DNA of 64,000 nt from an uncultured Paracoccaceae bacterium (GTDB lineage: Bacteria; Pseudomonadota; Alphaproteobacteria; Rhodobacterales; Rhodobacteraceae), in assembly GCA_947503175.1 (NCBI GenBank), contig CANNCO010000003.1, forward strand, positions 131,501 through 195,500, written 5' to 3'. The number at the start of each line of letters is the position of its first letter. The first letter of the stretch is position 1. The notes beneath the pieces are model-generated. The model was given only the letters and a program-made list of their open reading frames with translations. It did no database searches and was not told the DNA's origin. The translations under genes and the position numbers were made by a program. Positions 36,332 to 45,415 of this stretch are shown piece after piece.

Positions 36332-37434
36332 GCGACGATCAGCCACCAGAATCCGACCGGCTTGCCGGTGCGCCGCATCCGCGCGAGGCCCTTGAGCTCT
36401 TCGGCCAAGGCGCCGCCGAGGCAGAGTTTCTGGACGCTGTGCGGCGTGACCGGCTGCCCCATGCATGGCTCATCTCCGGCCCGCACGGCATCGGCAAAGC
36501 CACGCTCGCCTGGCGCATCGCACGCTTCCTTCTGGCCACGCCGCCCGGCGCAACCACCGCCGCGACGCTCGATGTTCCCTCTGACGATCCCGTATGCCGC
36601 CGCCTGCGTGCAGGATCCGAGGCCCGTCTGTTCCAGTTGCGCCGCCCGTGGGACCCCGACCGCAAGCGCCTGAAATCCGAAATCACCGTGGACGAGGCGC
36701 GCAAGCTGAAGTCTTTCTTCGCGCTTTCCAGCCCTGATGGCGGTTACCGCGTCGTGATCGTCGACGCCGCCGAAGAGATGAACCCAAGCGCGGCCAACGC
36801 GATCCTGAAGATCCTCGAAGAGCCACCCGAACGCTGCGTCCTTCTCTTGGTCAGTCATAGCCCCGCCGGATTGCTGCCCACGATCCGCTCGCGCTGCCGC
36901 ACCCTGCGCTGCCGGGCGCTGAACCCCGACGATCTCGCCTGGGTTCTCGCAAGCGCCGGGGTCACGCCCGACAATCCCACCGCTCTGGCTGAACTGGCCG
37001 GAGGATCGGCAGGCGAAGCCATCTCGCTGATGCAGGAAGACGGCCTTGCCCTTTACGCCGATCTCGTCGCCCTCGTCGCGGCGGCACCAAACATGGATCG
37101 TGCCCGGCTGGCCAAACTCGCAGATGCCGCGAACAGCCGGACCAACACCGCCCGCCGTGACCTGACCCTGCGCCTGATCGAGACGCTTCTGGCTCGCATG
37201 GCCCGTACCGGCATCGCGACGCATAACGGACAAGAGGCCGCACCGGGTGAGGCGCGCATGATTGCCGACCTCGTCCCCGATGCACAGGCCGCCCGCCGCT
37301 GGGCCGAACTGCAACAGGACCTGTCCGACAGGGCACGCCACGCCATCGCGGTGAACCTTGACCCCTCCGGTCTCATCCTTGATATGATGCTCAAGATCAA
37401 TGAAACGGCGGGAACCATCCGGGCCCGCGCTTAG
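36328..37434 (+). CDS. holB: DNA polymerase III subunit delta'
   Basis: A 368-residue AAA+ clamp-loader subunit. It has GPHGIGKATLAWRIA in the P-loop position, degenerate in the usual delta' fashion, EEMNPSAANAILKILEEPP, a strongly conserved sensor region, and SHSPAGLLPTIRSRC with the SRC motif. It helps open and load the sliding clamp. The 4-base overlap with tmk and close spacing to tatD match the common tmk-holB-tatD order. Confidence 0.95.
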   Translation: MSDDQPPESDRLAGAPHPREALELFGQGAAEAEFLDAVRRDRLPHAWLISGPHGIGKATLAWRIARFLLATPPGATTAATLDVPSDDPVCRRLRAGSEARLFQLRRPWDPDRKRLKSEITVDEARKLKSFFALSSPDGGYRVVIVDAAEEMNPSAANAILKILEEPPERCVLLLVSHSPAGLLPTIRSRCRTLRCRALNPDDLAWVLASAGVTPDNPTALAELAGGSAGEAISLMQEDGLALYADLVALVAAAPNMDRARLAKLADAANSRTNTARRDLTLRLIETLLARMARTGIATHNGQEAAPGEARMIADLVPDAQAARRWAELQQDLSDRARHAIAVNLDPSGLILDMMLKINETAGTIRARA

Positions 37435-37442
37435 GCCGGACC

Positions 37443-38240
37443 ATGGACCTTCCCCGCATTACGGACAGCCATTGCCATCTGGACTTTCCCGAGCTTGAAA
37501 CCGAGCTTGGCGATGTTGTCGTACGCGCCGCGGAAGCGGGGGTCCGGCGCATGGTCACGATCTGCACGCGGCTCCGGCTGGAACCGCAGGTCCGCGCCAT
37601 TGCCGAGGCCCACGCAGCCGTCTTCTATGCCGCAGGCACCCACCCGATGAGTGCCGCCGACGAACCGCTGGCAACGGTCGGCGAGTTGGTCGAACTCGCC
37701 CAGCATCCGAAATTCGTGGGCATTGGCGAAACCGGCCTTGATTATCACTACACCGCCGAAAGCGCCGCCATTCAGCAGGAAAGCCTGCGCATTCACATAG
37801 AGGCCGCGCGCCAGACCGGCCTGCCCCTGATCATCCACGCACGCGACGCCGATGACGACATGGCCCGCATCCTGACCGAAGAACACCGTGCGGGCGTCTA
37901 TACCTGCGTGATGCATTGTTTTTCATCGGGCGCGGGCCTCGCGCAGGCGGCGCTTGATCTGGGCTTCTACCTGTCCATGTCCGGCATCACCGCCTTCCCG
38001 AAATCCGGCGATCTGCGTGCCATCTTCTCTGCCGCACCGATCAACCGCATTCTCGTGGAAACCGACGCCCCCTACCTTGCCCCGCCGCCCCATCGCGGCA
38101 AGCGCAACGAACCTGCATACGTTGCCCACACCGCCCGCAAAGCGGCCGAAACCTTTGGCCTCGACTACCCCGATTTCGCCGCCCGGACCGAGGCGAACTT
38201 CGACCGCCTGTTCAGGAAAGCCGCCCAATGGACCGGCTGA
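37443..38240 (+). CDS. TatD-family metal-dependent DNase/hydrolase
   Basis: A 265-residue TIM-barrel hydrolase. The metal sites are DSHCHLDF (HxH), GIGETGLDYHY (Glu), a His in LIIHARDAD, MHCFSSG (His), and ETDAPYLAPPP (Asp). TatD proteins have 3'-5' exonuclease or D-amino acid deacylase-like activities in DNA repair and turnover. It is located between holB and a metallo-beta-lactamase-fold gene that overlaps its end by 13 bases. Confidence 0.93.
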   Translation: MDLPRITDSHCHLDFPELETELGDVVVRAAEAGVRRMVTICTRLRLEPQVRAIAEAHAAVFYAAGTHPMSAADEPLATVGELVELAQHPKFVGIGETGLDYHYTAESAAIQQESLRIHIEAARQTGLPLIIHARDADDDMARILTEEHRAGVYTCVMHCFSSGAGLAQAALDLGFYLSMSGITAFPKSGDLRAIFSAAPINRILVETDAPYLAPPPHRGKRNEPAYVAHTARKAAETFGLDYPDFAARTEANFDRLFRKAAQWTG

Positions 38241-39025
38241 CCTTCACCATCCTCGGCTGCGGGTCATCGGGCGGCGTGCCCCGCATCGGCGGCCACTGGG
38301 GCGAATGCGATCCCGAAAACCCGAAAAACCGCCGCCGCCGCTGCTCGCTCCTGATCGAACGCGCCAATGACGCGGGCAGCACAAGGGTGCTGATCGACAC
38401 GACGCCGGACCTGAGGATGCAGCTTCTCGATGCCGGTGTCGGCGCACTCGACGCCGTGATCTATACCCACGACCATGCCGACCACGTCCATGGCATCGAC
38501 GATCTGCGCCCGATCTTCTTCAACACCCGCAAACGCCTGAACGTCTGGGCCAATGGCGAAACACAGGACGCGCTCTATTCCCGCTTCGCCTATGCCTTCG
38601 TCCAGCCCGAAAGCTCGCCCTATCCGCCGATCCTCGACATGCACACGATCGACGGCGACATCACTGTGGGCGGTGCAGGCGGCGACATCACCCTCAGCCC
38701 GTTCGAGGTTGGTCACGGCACCATCGACGCGCTGGGCTTTCGCATTCGCGACCTCGCCTATCTCCCCGATGTAGGCGAGATGTACCCAGAGGCTTGGGAG
38801 GCCGTATCTGATCTCGATTGCTGGATCGTCGATGCGCTCCGCCGCACACCCCATCCCACCCATGCCCATCTGGAACGCACGCTGGAATGGATCGAACGCG
38901 CCGCTCCCAAGCATGCTGTTCTGACCAACATGCATATCGATATGGACTATGAAACGGTCCGGCAGGAAACGCCCGATCACGTCACCCCCGCCTATGACGG
39001 GATGACCATCGTGTACGACATTTAG
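38228..39025 (+). CDS. MBL-fold metallohydrolase (PhnP-like)
   Basis: A 265-residue metallo-beta-lactamase-fold protein. The zinc motif is THDHADHVHG, with further histidines in VGHGTIDALG and TNMHIDMDYE. The N-terminal GCGSSGGVPRIGGHWGECD resembles PhnP and related cyclic-phosphate phosphodiesterases. It overlaps tatD by 13 bases and is co-transcribed with it. The physiological substrate is probably a cyclic phosphodiester or similar small molecule. Confidence 0.9.
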   Translation: MDRLTFTILGCGSSGGVPRIGGHWGECDPENPKNRRRRCSLLIERANDAGSTRVLIDTTPDLRMQLLDAGVGALDAVIYTHDHADHVHGIDDLRPIFFNTRKRLNVWANGETQDALYSRFAYAFVQPESSPYPPILDMHTIDGDITVGGAGGDITLSPFEVGHGTIDALGFRIRDLAYLPDVGEMYPEAWEAVSDLDCWIVDALRRTPHPTHAHLERTLEWIERAAPKHAVLTNMHIDMDYETVRQETPDHVTPAYDGMTIVYDI

Positions 39026-39029
39026 CCCC

Positions 39030-39959
39030 GTGCAGGCGCTTCTCGACGTCATCCTCCCCGTCTTTCTGGTCATCGGCTTCGGCTACGTCGCCGTCTGGAC
39101 AAAGCTGTTCTCCCAGGCCGGCGTCGAAGGGCTGATGAAATTCACCCAGAACTTCGCGATCCCCTGCCTGTTGTTCGATGCCATCGCCAGCCTCGATCTC
39201 TCTGCGACGTTCGACCTGAAGCTTCTTGGCAGCTTCTACATTGGCGCAACCACCGGGTTTCTGGCGGGGTTTCTGGGTGCGCGGTATTTCTTCCGGCGCA
39301 ATCTCGAAGACAGCATCGCCATCGGCTTCTGCTGCCTGTTCTCCAACAGCCTGCTTCTGGGCCTCGCGATCACCGAACGCGCCTATGGCCCCGATGCGCT
39401 GGAAGCCAACTTCGCGATCATCGCGATCCATGCGCCCTTCTGCTACGGGCTGGGCGTGACGGTGATGGAGATCGCGCGCAACCGGGGCGGCGGCATCACC
39501 GGAACCATCGGCAAGGTGTTCACCGCGATGTTCCGCAACGCATTGGTGATCGGGATCATGCTGGGCTTCGTGGTGAACCTCTCGGGTCTTCCCCTCCCCG
39601 GCGCCGTCCAGGACGCGGTCGACCTGATCGTCCGTGCCGCTCTCCCGGCGGCCCTGTTCGGTCTCGGCGGTGTCCTCTACCGCTACCGGCCCGAGGGCGA
39701 TCTGCGGATCATCCTCTATGTCTGCGCCGTCTCTCTGATCCTGCATCCCGCGGTCGTCTGGGGCCTTGGCCGCGTGAACGGCCTCTCGACCGAGGCATTC
39801 CGCTCCGCCGTCCTGACCGCCGCCATGGCCCCCGGGATCAACACCTACCTTTTTGCCAACATGTACGGCGCCGCCCGCCGCGTCGCGGCCTCGTCTGTCC
39901 TGATCGGAACGGCATCTTCGATCCTGACGATCTGGGTCTGGCTGGCGGTTTTGCCGTAG
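39030..39959 (+). CDS. AEC-family auxin-efflux-type transporter
   Basis: A 309-residue membrane protein with about ten hydrophobic helices, read from a GTG 4 bases after the MBL gene. Features are the opening VILPVFLVIGFGYVAV and the central NCL-like PCLLFDAIASLDL. AEC carriers export or import organic acids such as malate or amino-acid derivatives. It is the last gene of the cell-wall/tmk run. The following 176 bases hold no gene. Confidence 0.87.
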   Translation: MQALLDVILPVFLVIGFGYVAVWTKLFSQAGVEGLMKFTQNFAIPCLLFDAIASLDLSATFDLKLLGSFYIGATTGFLAGFLGARYFFRRNLEDSIAIGFCCLFSNSLLLGLAITERAYGPDALEANFAIIAIHAPFCYGLGVTVMEIARNRGGGITGTIGKVFTAMFRNALVIGIMLGFVVNLSGLPLPGAVQDAVDLIVRAALPAALFGLGGVLYRYRPEGDLRIILYVCAVSLILHPAVVWGLGRVNGLSTEAFRSAVLTAAMAPGINTYLFANMYGAARRVAASSVLIGTASSILTIWVWLAVLP

Positions 39960-40135
39960 GTTCGGTGCCTTTCAGGTTCCGTGGAAACGAAAACCGCATA
40001 GACCAGTCTGCACAGGTTCACAGGGCCGAAGTGAAGGTCCGCTGTGCGGGACGGAGCTGCCATTGCCGAGTGTTGTCTGAATGTCCGCTTGTCCGAATGG
40101 CAGTCTGCAGCGACACGTCCGGGTTCGAACGCTGC

Positions 40136-40699
40136 TCAACCTCTCAGCGGGACGGCATGACCGATCAGCAACTTGACAAAAAGCAATGGCACGAACCATT
40201 CAAAGCCCGGCGTCGGTCCGAGAGCGTAGAGCGAAAGGCCCAGGGCAACCGCGAAGAGTGTCGTCGCAAGCGGACTACGAAGGGCTGCGGGCGCGAAAAG
40301 AACGATAATTGCAGAGGCAAGTAGCCATCCACCTATAGTAAACGCATAGATCGCATCGAACCCCTCGCCCCGAAATGCCCATGCAACAACGACAATGTGA
40401 AGAACATGTAGTGCGATGAACTTTAGATGATCGCGTGGACGATGTTCAGGGCGATGGTACCATCTCTTGGTGGTCTCAGTCATGTTGCAGACGGCACCAC
40501 CGATCACATCGGCCCCGATGAGCGCACCGAGTAATACAAGCGGCCAACTCAATCCGAGAGCAGAAAGATGCAAGGCTACTAGGGCCGCACCTACGAGAGT
40601 CGAGCCGAACAACAATGCGTTCTCACCTTTGCTCATGCCCGGGCCAACGAAACGGTCCCATGATCCAATTAATCCGGGGCGGGGTTGTGCGGGGCTCAT
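40136..40699 (-). CDS. Unrecognised multi-span membrane protein
   Basis: A 187-residue protein with five or six hydrophobic helices and no domain I recognise. The ATG at 40699 follows a GGAG 10 bases upstream. A positively charged loop (TTKRWYHRPEHRPRDHLKF) between helices is rich in His and Arg. Codon use is noticeably more A/T-containing than in the flanking miaB and AEC genes, which suggests recent acquisition. It stands alone between two gene-free flanks of 176 and 205 bases. Confidence 0.65.
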   Translation of the reverse strand: MSPAQPRPGLIGSWDRFVGPGMSKGENALLFGSTLVGAALVALHLSALGLSWPLVLLGALIGADVIGGAVCNMTETTKRWYHRPEHRPRDHLKFIALHVLHIVVVAWAFRGEGFDAIYAFTIGGWLLASAIIVLFAPAALRSPLATTLFAVALGLSLYALGPTPGFEWFVPLLFVKLLIGHAVPLRG

Positions 40700-40815
40700 T
40701 AGCAAGACTCCGGTATGTAACACTCCTCCAGTGAACAATTCAGGAAATCGGTTTTCAAGTGTCTAGATTTAGAAGGAGCCCCAAAGCGGCCATTCGCTCA
40801 ACGTGCAGCATCCGT

Positions 40816-40833
40816 CACTCTGGGCTCAAAGCC
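40816..40833 (+). repeat. Short dispersed repeat, copy 1
   Basis: CACTCTGGGCTCAAAGCC occurs here beside the inserted membrane-protein gene and recurs with one mismatch at 51752-51769 beside another accessory block. Each contains a small GGCT/AGCC hairpin. The surrounding 40700-40904 stretch has no gene. Confidence 0.4.
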
Positions 40834-40904
40834 GCCATCCGGAGTGGGTCGCCTTATGTCCGACACTAGGGTCCGTTAGAACACGCGCAAAATGCGCCGT
40901 CTCC

Positions 40905-42215
40905 CTAAACCAGCTCTCCCGCCAGCGAGTTCGCAGCGCTCCCGGTCACCCGGACCCGCGCGATCTGCCCGCGTTCGGCATCGGGCGCATGAACATGCAC
41001 CGCATGCAGGTATTCCGACTTGCCGCCCATCTGGCCCTCAAGCCGCCCGGGCTTTTCGAACAGCACCCTGACCTCGCGCCCCACCATCGCGTCCTGCGCC
41101 GCGCGTTGCTGCGCGACCAGAAGCGCCTGAAGCCGCTGTAACCGGTCGTTCTTGGCATCCTCCGTCACATCCTCCCGTTCCGCGGCAGGCGTGCCGGGAC
41201 GCGGTGAGTATTTGAAGCTGTAGGACTGGCCGTAGCCCACCGCCCCGACCAGTGACATCGTATCGGCGAAATCCGCCTCGGTCTCGCCCGGAAAGCCCAC
41301 GATGAAATCGCCCGACAACAGGATATCGGGCCGCGCCTCCCGCAACCGTTCAATGATGCGCAGATACGCCTCGGCCGTATGCTTGCGGTTCATCGCCTTC
41401 AGGATCTTGTCCGATCCCGACTGCACCGGCAGATGCAGATAGGGCATCAGCTTGTCACAGGTCCCATGCGCCTCGATCAGCGGATCATCCATGTCGTTCG
41501 GGTGCGAGGTCGTGAACCGGATTCGCTCCAACCCGTCGATCTTGGCCAAGGTCCAGATCAGGCCCGCAAGGCCACCTTCCCCGCCGTGATAGGCATTCAC
41601 GTTCTGACCCAGAAGGGTGATCTCCCGCACCCCGCGCTCAACCAGGTCGCGCGCCTCGGCCACGATCCGCTCTGCCGGACGCGACACCTCCGCCCCGCGC
41701 GTATAGGGCACCACGCAAAAAGCGCAAAACTTGTCGCACCCCTCCTGCACCGTCAGAAACGCCGTTGGTCCCCGCTTGGCCTTGGGTCGCGCCGCCAGAT
41801 GATCGAACTTGTCCTCTTCGGGAAACTCGGTCTCGACCGCCCGTTCGCCCTTCTGCACTTTGGCCTCAAGCTGCGGCAAACGGTGATAGCTCTGCGGCCC
41901 GACAACCAGATCGACCAAAGGCTGACGGCGCATGATCTCCGCACCCTCGGCCTGCGCGACGCAGCCCGCGACACCGATCTTCAGATCCGGCTTCTCGGCC
42001 TTCAGATGCTTGAACCGGCCCAGTTCGGAATAGACCTTTTCCGCCGCCTTTTCCCGGATGTGACAGGTGTTCAGCAGGATCATATCCGCGTCTTCCGCGC
42101 GATCCGTCGTCTCGTACCCCTGCCCGCCCAGCGCCTCGGCCATGCGTTCGCTGTCATAGACATTCATCTGACAGCCATAGGTCTTGAGAAAAAGCTTCTT
42201 TGCCACGCGCCGCAT
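40905..42215 (-). CDS. miaB: tRNA-2-methylthio-N6-dimethylallyladenosine synthase
   Basis: A 436-residue radical-SAM methylthiotransferase that modifies A37 of tRNAs reading UNN codons. The UPF0004 domain cysteines are C15 (TYGCQMN), C51 (LNTCHIRE) and C85 ([10 protein letters not shown]), which bind the auxiliary cluster. C160, C164 and C167 (CDKFCAFC) bind the SAM cluster. A C-terminal TRAM domain recognises tRNA. The start at [15 protein letters not shown] is chosen by alignment to the family; the longer frame upstream is divergent with the next gene. Confidence 0.96.
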   Translation of the reverse strand: MRRVAKKLFLKTYGCQMNVYDSERMAEALGGQGYETTDRAEDADMILLNTCHIREKAAEKVYSELGRFKHLKAEKPDLKIGVAGCVAQAEGAEIMRRQPLVDLVVGPQSYHRLPQLEAKVQKGERAVETEFPEEDKFDHLAARPKAKRGPTAFLTVQEGCDKFCAFCVVPYTRGAEVSRPAERIVAEARDLVERGVREITLLGQNVNAYHGGEGGLAGLIWTLAKIDGLERIRFTTSHPNDMDDPLIEAHGTCDKLMPYLHLPVQSGSDKILKAMNRKHTAEAYLRIIERLREARPDILLSGDFIVGFPGETEADFADTMSLVGAVGYGQSYSFKYSPRPGTPAAEREDVTEDAKNDRLQRLQALLVAQQRAAQDAMVGREVRVLFEKPGRLEGQMGGKSEYLHAVHVHAPDAERGQIARVRVTGSAANSLAGELV

Positions 42216-42321
42216 CCTGTTCGGGTCCGCCGGTCGTCTACACCGAAGCCCGGCCTGTCGCAACGGTTGCAAAGCCGGGGCGCTTTGGCGCATGGTCACC
42301 GAAAACCGGCAATCAGGCACG

Positions 42322-43182
42322 ATGCGCTACCGCGATCTGGATCATTTCCTCAAGAAAGGCCGCGACGCCCTGACCAAGGGGCCCATTGCCCTGATCCTTG
42401 TCGAGGATCTGGTCGAGGTCGATACCACGATCCGCCACCATCAGCTTCTGGGCTTCCGCGAAATCCTCGTCTTTGCCCCCGACGCCCTGCACCTGCCGGA
42501 CGATGTGGAAAAGGCGATCCGCCGGATACCCTTCAATACCGGGGCCGAAGGGGCCACGGAACGCGCCGTCAACGCGATCATCGCAGCAGCGCCCGATATC
42601 TGGATGTATTACTGCTACAACGCGGAATTCCTGTTCTTCCCCTTCTCCGAAAACCGGTCGGTGGGCGAGATGCTGGCCTTCCATACCGAGGAACGGCGCG
42701 ACGCCATGCTGACCTATGTGGTCGATCTCTACGCCACCGATCTGACGTCATTCCCCAACGCGGTCTCGCTTGAATACGCGTATTTCGACCGTCTCGGGTA
42801 CTATGCGCTGAAACGGCACGGGCCTGATGGGCCGAAAGACCGGCAGATGGATTTCTTCGGCGGCCTGCGCTGGCGGTTCGAGGAACACGTGCCCTGGACC
42901 AAGCGCCGCATCGACCGGATCGGGCTCTTCAAATCGAAACCCGGCCTGCGCCTTCAGCCCGACAACACGTTCAACGACGAGGAGTACAACACCTACGATT
43001 GCGGCTGGCACAACAACATGACCGCCACGATCTGTTCTTTCCGCACCGCCAAGGCGCTGCGCAGCAATCCGGGCTCCAGAGATAACGTGACCCAGTTCGA
43101 ATGGCGCAGTTCGACCCGGTTCGAATGGCATTCGCAGCAGTTGATGGATCACGGGCTGATGGAACCGGGGCAGTGGTTTTGA
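42322..43182 (+). CDS. Conserved hypothetical protein, possible glycosyltransferase-like
   Basis: A 286-residue cytoplasmic protein divergent from miaB. It opens [20 protein letters not shown] and has a mixed alpha/beta N-terminal half ([24 protein letters not shown], cited by its core [11 protein letters not shown]). An aromatic- and Asp-rich centre ([27 protein letters not shown]) follows. The pattern recalls GT-A glycosyltransferases of the DUF616/family-2-like type, but I see no certain DxD nucleotide-sugar site. Treat the function as unknown. Confidence 0.7.
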   Translation: MRYRDLDHFLKKGRDALTKGPIALILVEDLVEVDTTIRHHQLLGFREILVFAPDALHLPDDVEKAIRRIPFNTGAEGATERAVNAIIAAAPDIWMYYCYNAEFLFFPFSENRSVGEMLAFHTEERRDAMLTYVVDLYATDLTSFPNAVSLEYAYFDRLGYYALKRHGPDGPKDRQMDFFGGLRWRFEEHVPWTKRRIDRIGLFKSKPGLRLQPDNTFNDEEYNTYDCGWHNNMTATICSFRTAKALRSNPGSRDNVTQFEWRSSTRFEWHSQQLMDHGLMEPGQWF

Positions 43183-43189
43183 AAGGCTT

Positions 43190-43612
43190 CTAGGCCTGAC
43201 GCCCCCTGATCCGGTTGTTGCGCGCCGCATGCTCCAACTCGGCCAATCCCAGAAGCTCCAGAACCGGCCCCACGTAATTGGCGAACCGGCCCCGGTATCC
43301 CTTCCGCAGACCGTAATACCCGCCAACCGGGTTGCCTTCGCTCCGCGCCCAGGCCTCCAGCGTACCCTCCTTGACCGGTTTGCCCTCATCGGCATTCCCC
43401 AGGGGCATCCAGTCCCCATGCGCCAACAGCATCGCATGGGCATCCTCGATCGCCCGCAGCCGGTAACTCAACCGGGTCTTGCCGACCTGCACGACCAGCG
43501 TCGGAGGATCGGCGGCCTCGTCGCGCCACGCTTCGTATTCCGACGACAGGTGCGGTGTTTTCAGCCGCCAGGGGTCGTCCTGCGTACCGCTGCCATAGGT
43601 AATCATGTTCAT
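43190..43612 (-). CDS. Hypothetical protein divergent from a YafY-like regulator
   Basis: A 140-residue soluble protein starting MNMITYGSGTQDDPWRLKTP. It has a recognisable globular core (SYRLRAIEDAHAMLLAHGDW, SEGNPVGGYYGLRKGYRGRF) but no family I can name with confidence. A possible upstream start at 43699 would run through the palindrome at 43691-43711, so I prefer 43612. Its promoter overlaps that of the regulator at 43723, which probably controls it. Confidence 0.7.
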   Translation of the reverse strand: MNMITYGSGTQDDPWRLKTPHLSSEYEAWRDEAADPPTLVVQVGKTRLSYRLRAIEDAHAMLLAHGDWMPLGNADEGKPVKEGTLEAWARSEGNPVGGYYGLRKGYRGRFANYVGPVLELLGLAELEHAARNNRIRGRQA

Positions 43613-43690
43613 CTGGTTCTCCGATCCGTCCTCTTCGCCGTGCTCCGCTCTGGTAGCTGCAGCACCGGTCAGCACCACATACACCCCCTT

Positions 43691-43711
43691 ACATGACATC
43701 TTATGTCATGT
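43691..43711. promoter_or_regulatory. Perfect palindromic operator between divergent genes
   Basis: ACATGACAT and its exact complement ATGTCATGT flank a 3-base spacer CTT. The site lies 12 bases before the YafY-like regulator start and about 79 bases upstream of the divergent hypothetical gene. A dimeric repressor bound here would block both promoters, pointing to autoregulation. Confidence 0.7.
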
Positions 43712-43722
43712 TTAAATGCCAC

Positions 43723-44337
43723 ATGCGCGCATCCCGCCTGTTACAGATCCTTCTGATCCTTCAAAACCGCGGTCGTCAGACATCGGTGCAACTGGCCGAC
43801 GAACTGGAGGTCGCGCCCCGCACAATCCTGCGCGACGTGGACGCAATGACCGAGGCGGGACTGCCGATCATCGTCCATCAGGGCAATCGCGGCGGGATCG
43901 AGCTTGGGTTCAACTACCGCACCCGCCTGACCGGCCTCGATGCCGACGAAGCCGAAGCACTCGGCATCATCCTCTCCATACCCAACCCCCTTATCTCGGC
44001 CCTCGGCCTCGAACCCACCGCCCGCCGCGCGATGACGAAACTGGTCGAAAGCTTCCCAGATACGGTGCGCGACCGCATCGCCACGGCGCAAAGCCGGTTC
44101 ACCCAAACCCAGCGCTCTGCCCCGCAGCCCGACCCGCGCATCGCCGCCATGGCACAGGCGCTCCGCGAAGGCGCATCGGTCACACTCCGCGCCCGAAGCC
44201 GCGAGCCACAGCGCATCCGCCCCGCCCGCCTTGTCCTCACCGATACCGGCTGGACCGTCACCTGCCAGCGGCAACCTGAAACGGAAATTCCCCTGCGCAT
44301 CTGGGGCGATATCAACATCTCGCGCCCGCCGCCCTGA
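43723..44337 (+). CDS. HTH transcriptional regulator, YafY/DeoR-like (truncated WYL type)
   Basis: A 204-residue regulator. The start at MRASRLLQILLILQNRG lies beyond the palindrome. Residues about 1-60 form an HTH_11 winged helix (TSVQLADELEVAPRTILRDVDAMTEAGLPI). The remainder resembles the linker of YafY/WYL proteins but ends before a full WYL plus WCX module, so it is shorter than most family members. It is 69 bases upstream of pyrF, in the same direction but with a separate ribosome-binding site. Confidence 0.82.
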   Translation: MRASRLLQILLILQNRGRQTSVQLADELEVAPRTILRDVDAMTEAGLPIIVHQGNRGGIELGFNYRTRLTGLDADEAEALGIILSIPNPLISALGLEPTARRAMTKLVESFPDTVRDRIATAQSRFTQTQRSAPQPDPRIAAMAQALREGASVTLRARSREPQRIRPARLVLTDTGWTVTCQRQPETEIPLRIWGDINISRPPP

Positions 44338-44406
44338 CAACCGGGGCTTGACCGCACGCGCTGCCTCCCGCAACAGGGGCACACACCACGAAAAAAAGGA
44401 GCCTCC

Positions 44407-45126
44407 ATGTCCGATGACCGCCTGATCGTCGCCCTTGATGTGCCCAACGCCCATCTGGGTCTTGAACTGGCCGGAAAGCTGGGTGACGCGATCTCATTCT
44501 ACAAGATCGGCCTGGGGATGCTCACCGGCGGAGGCCTTGCGCTGGCCAACGAGCTTAAACTTGAACACGGCAAGCGCATCTTCCTTGATATGAAGCTGTT
44601 CGATATAGGGGCCACCGTCGAGGCCGCCGTGCGTGGCCTGGCCCAGTTCGATCTCGATTTCCTGACGGTCCACGGCGATCCGCACGTCGTCCGCGCGGCC
44701 CGTGAGGGCGCAGGCGGGTCGGACATGAAAATCCTCGCCGTCACGGTCCTCACATCGCTCGACCGCAGTGACCTTGATGCTTCGCAAATCCGCCCCGGTA
44801 ACGTCGAAGAGATCGTTCTGGCCCGCGCCGATGCGGCCTTTGCCGCGGGGGCCGACGGTGTCATCGCATCGCCGCACGAGGCCTCAATGATCCGCGCCCT
44901 GCCGTCCTCATATCAACGGTTGATCGTGACACCTGGCGTCCGCCCCGCAGGCGCCGATCTCGGCGACCAGAAACGCGTGATGACCCCGGCCGAGGCCATC
45001 GCAAACGGTGCCGATCATGTGGTTGTGGGCCGGCCGATCCACCGCGCCGACGATCCCGCCGCCGCCGCCCGCGCCATCGTTGCCGAAATGAATGCACCGC
45101 AGGCCCAAAGGCCAAACCGCGCCTGA
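44407..45126 (+). CDS. pyrF: Orotidine 5'-phosphate decarboxylase
   Basis: A 239-residue TIM-barrel enzyme that makes UMP from OMP. It has LIVALDVPNA at the start, the catalytic DMKLFDIG (Lys and Asp charge network), and VTPGVRP near the C-terminus for phosphate binding. AAGGAG precedes the ATG. It converges with the NfeD-like gene 4 bases later. Length and motifs are standard for the bacterial group. Confidence 0.96.
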   Translation: MSDDRLIVALDVPNAHLGLELAGKLGDAISFYKIGLGMLTGGGLALANELKLEHGKRIFLDMKLFDIGATVEAAVRGLAQFDLDFLTVHGDPHVVRAAREGAGGSDMKILAVTVLTSLDRSDLDASQIRPGNVEEIVLARADAAFAAGADGVIASPHEASMIRALPSSYQRLIVTPGVRPAGADLGDQKRVMTPAEAIANGADHVVVGRPIHRADDPAAAARAIVAEMNAPQAQRPNRA

Positions 45127-45130
45127 GGCA

Positions 45131-45415
45131 TCAGTCCTCGTTGATATCCCGGTCCCAGACCTTCACCTGTCCCTTGCGCACACCAAGTACCGCGCGCAGC
45201 GCAAGCCATGCCGATAGCGACAGGATCGCAAAGACCAGAAGCGTCACCGGCAGGGACGAGGCAAGCCACGCCCCCAACGGCCCGCCGACACCCAGAACAA
45301 GCCCGGTCCCGGCTGCACCCAGCGCAAAGCCTAGGAAGATATAACCGGGGACCATGACCTCAAGGAACGCAAGCGCAAGCGCGCCCACGAACCAGATCCA
45401 CCATACGGCCCACAT
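45131..45415 (-). CDS. NfeD-like membrane protein
   Basis: A 94-residue protein with three hydrophobic segments (WWIWFVGALALAFLEVM; GYIFLGFALGAAGTGLVLG; LPVTLLVFAILSLSAWLAL). It ends in a short charged tail where a short OB domain would sit. It begins at the stop of the SPFH gene, the standard NfeD-stomatin pairing. These proteins support membrane microdomains and protease or flotillin-like assemblies. Confidence 0.85.
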   Translation of the reverse strand: MWAVWWIWFVGALALAFLEVMVPGYIFLGFALGAAGTGLVLGVGGPLGAWLASSLPVTLLVFAILSLSAWLALRAVLGVRKGQVKVWDRDINED

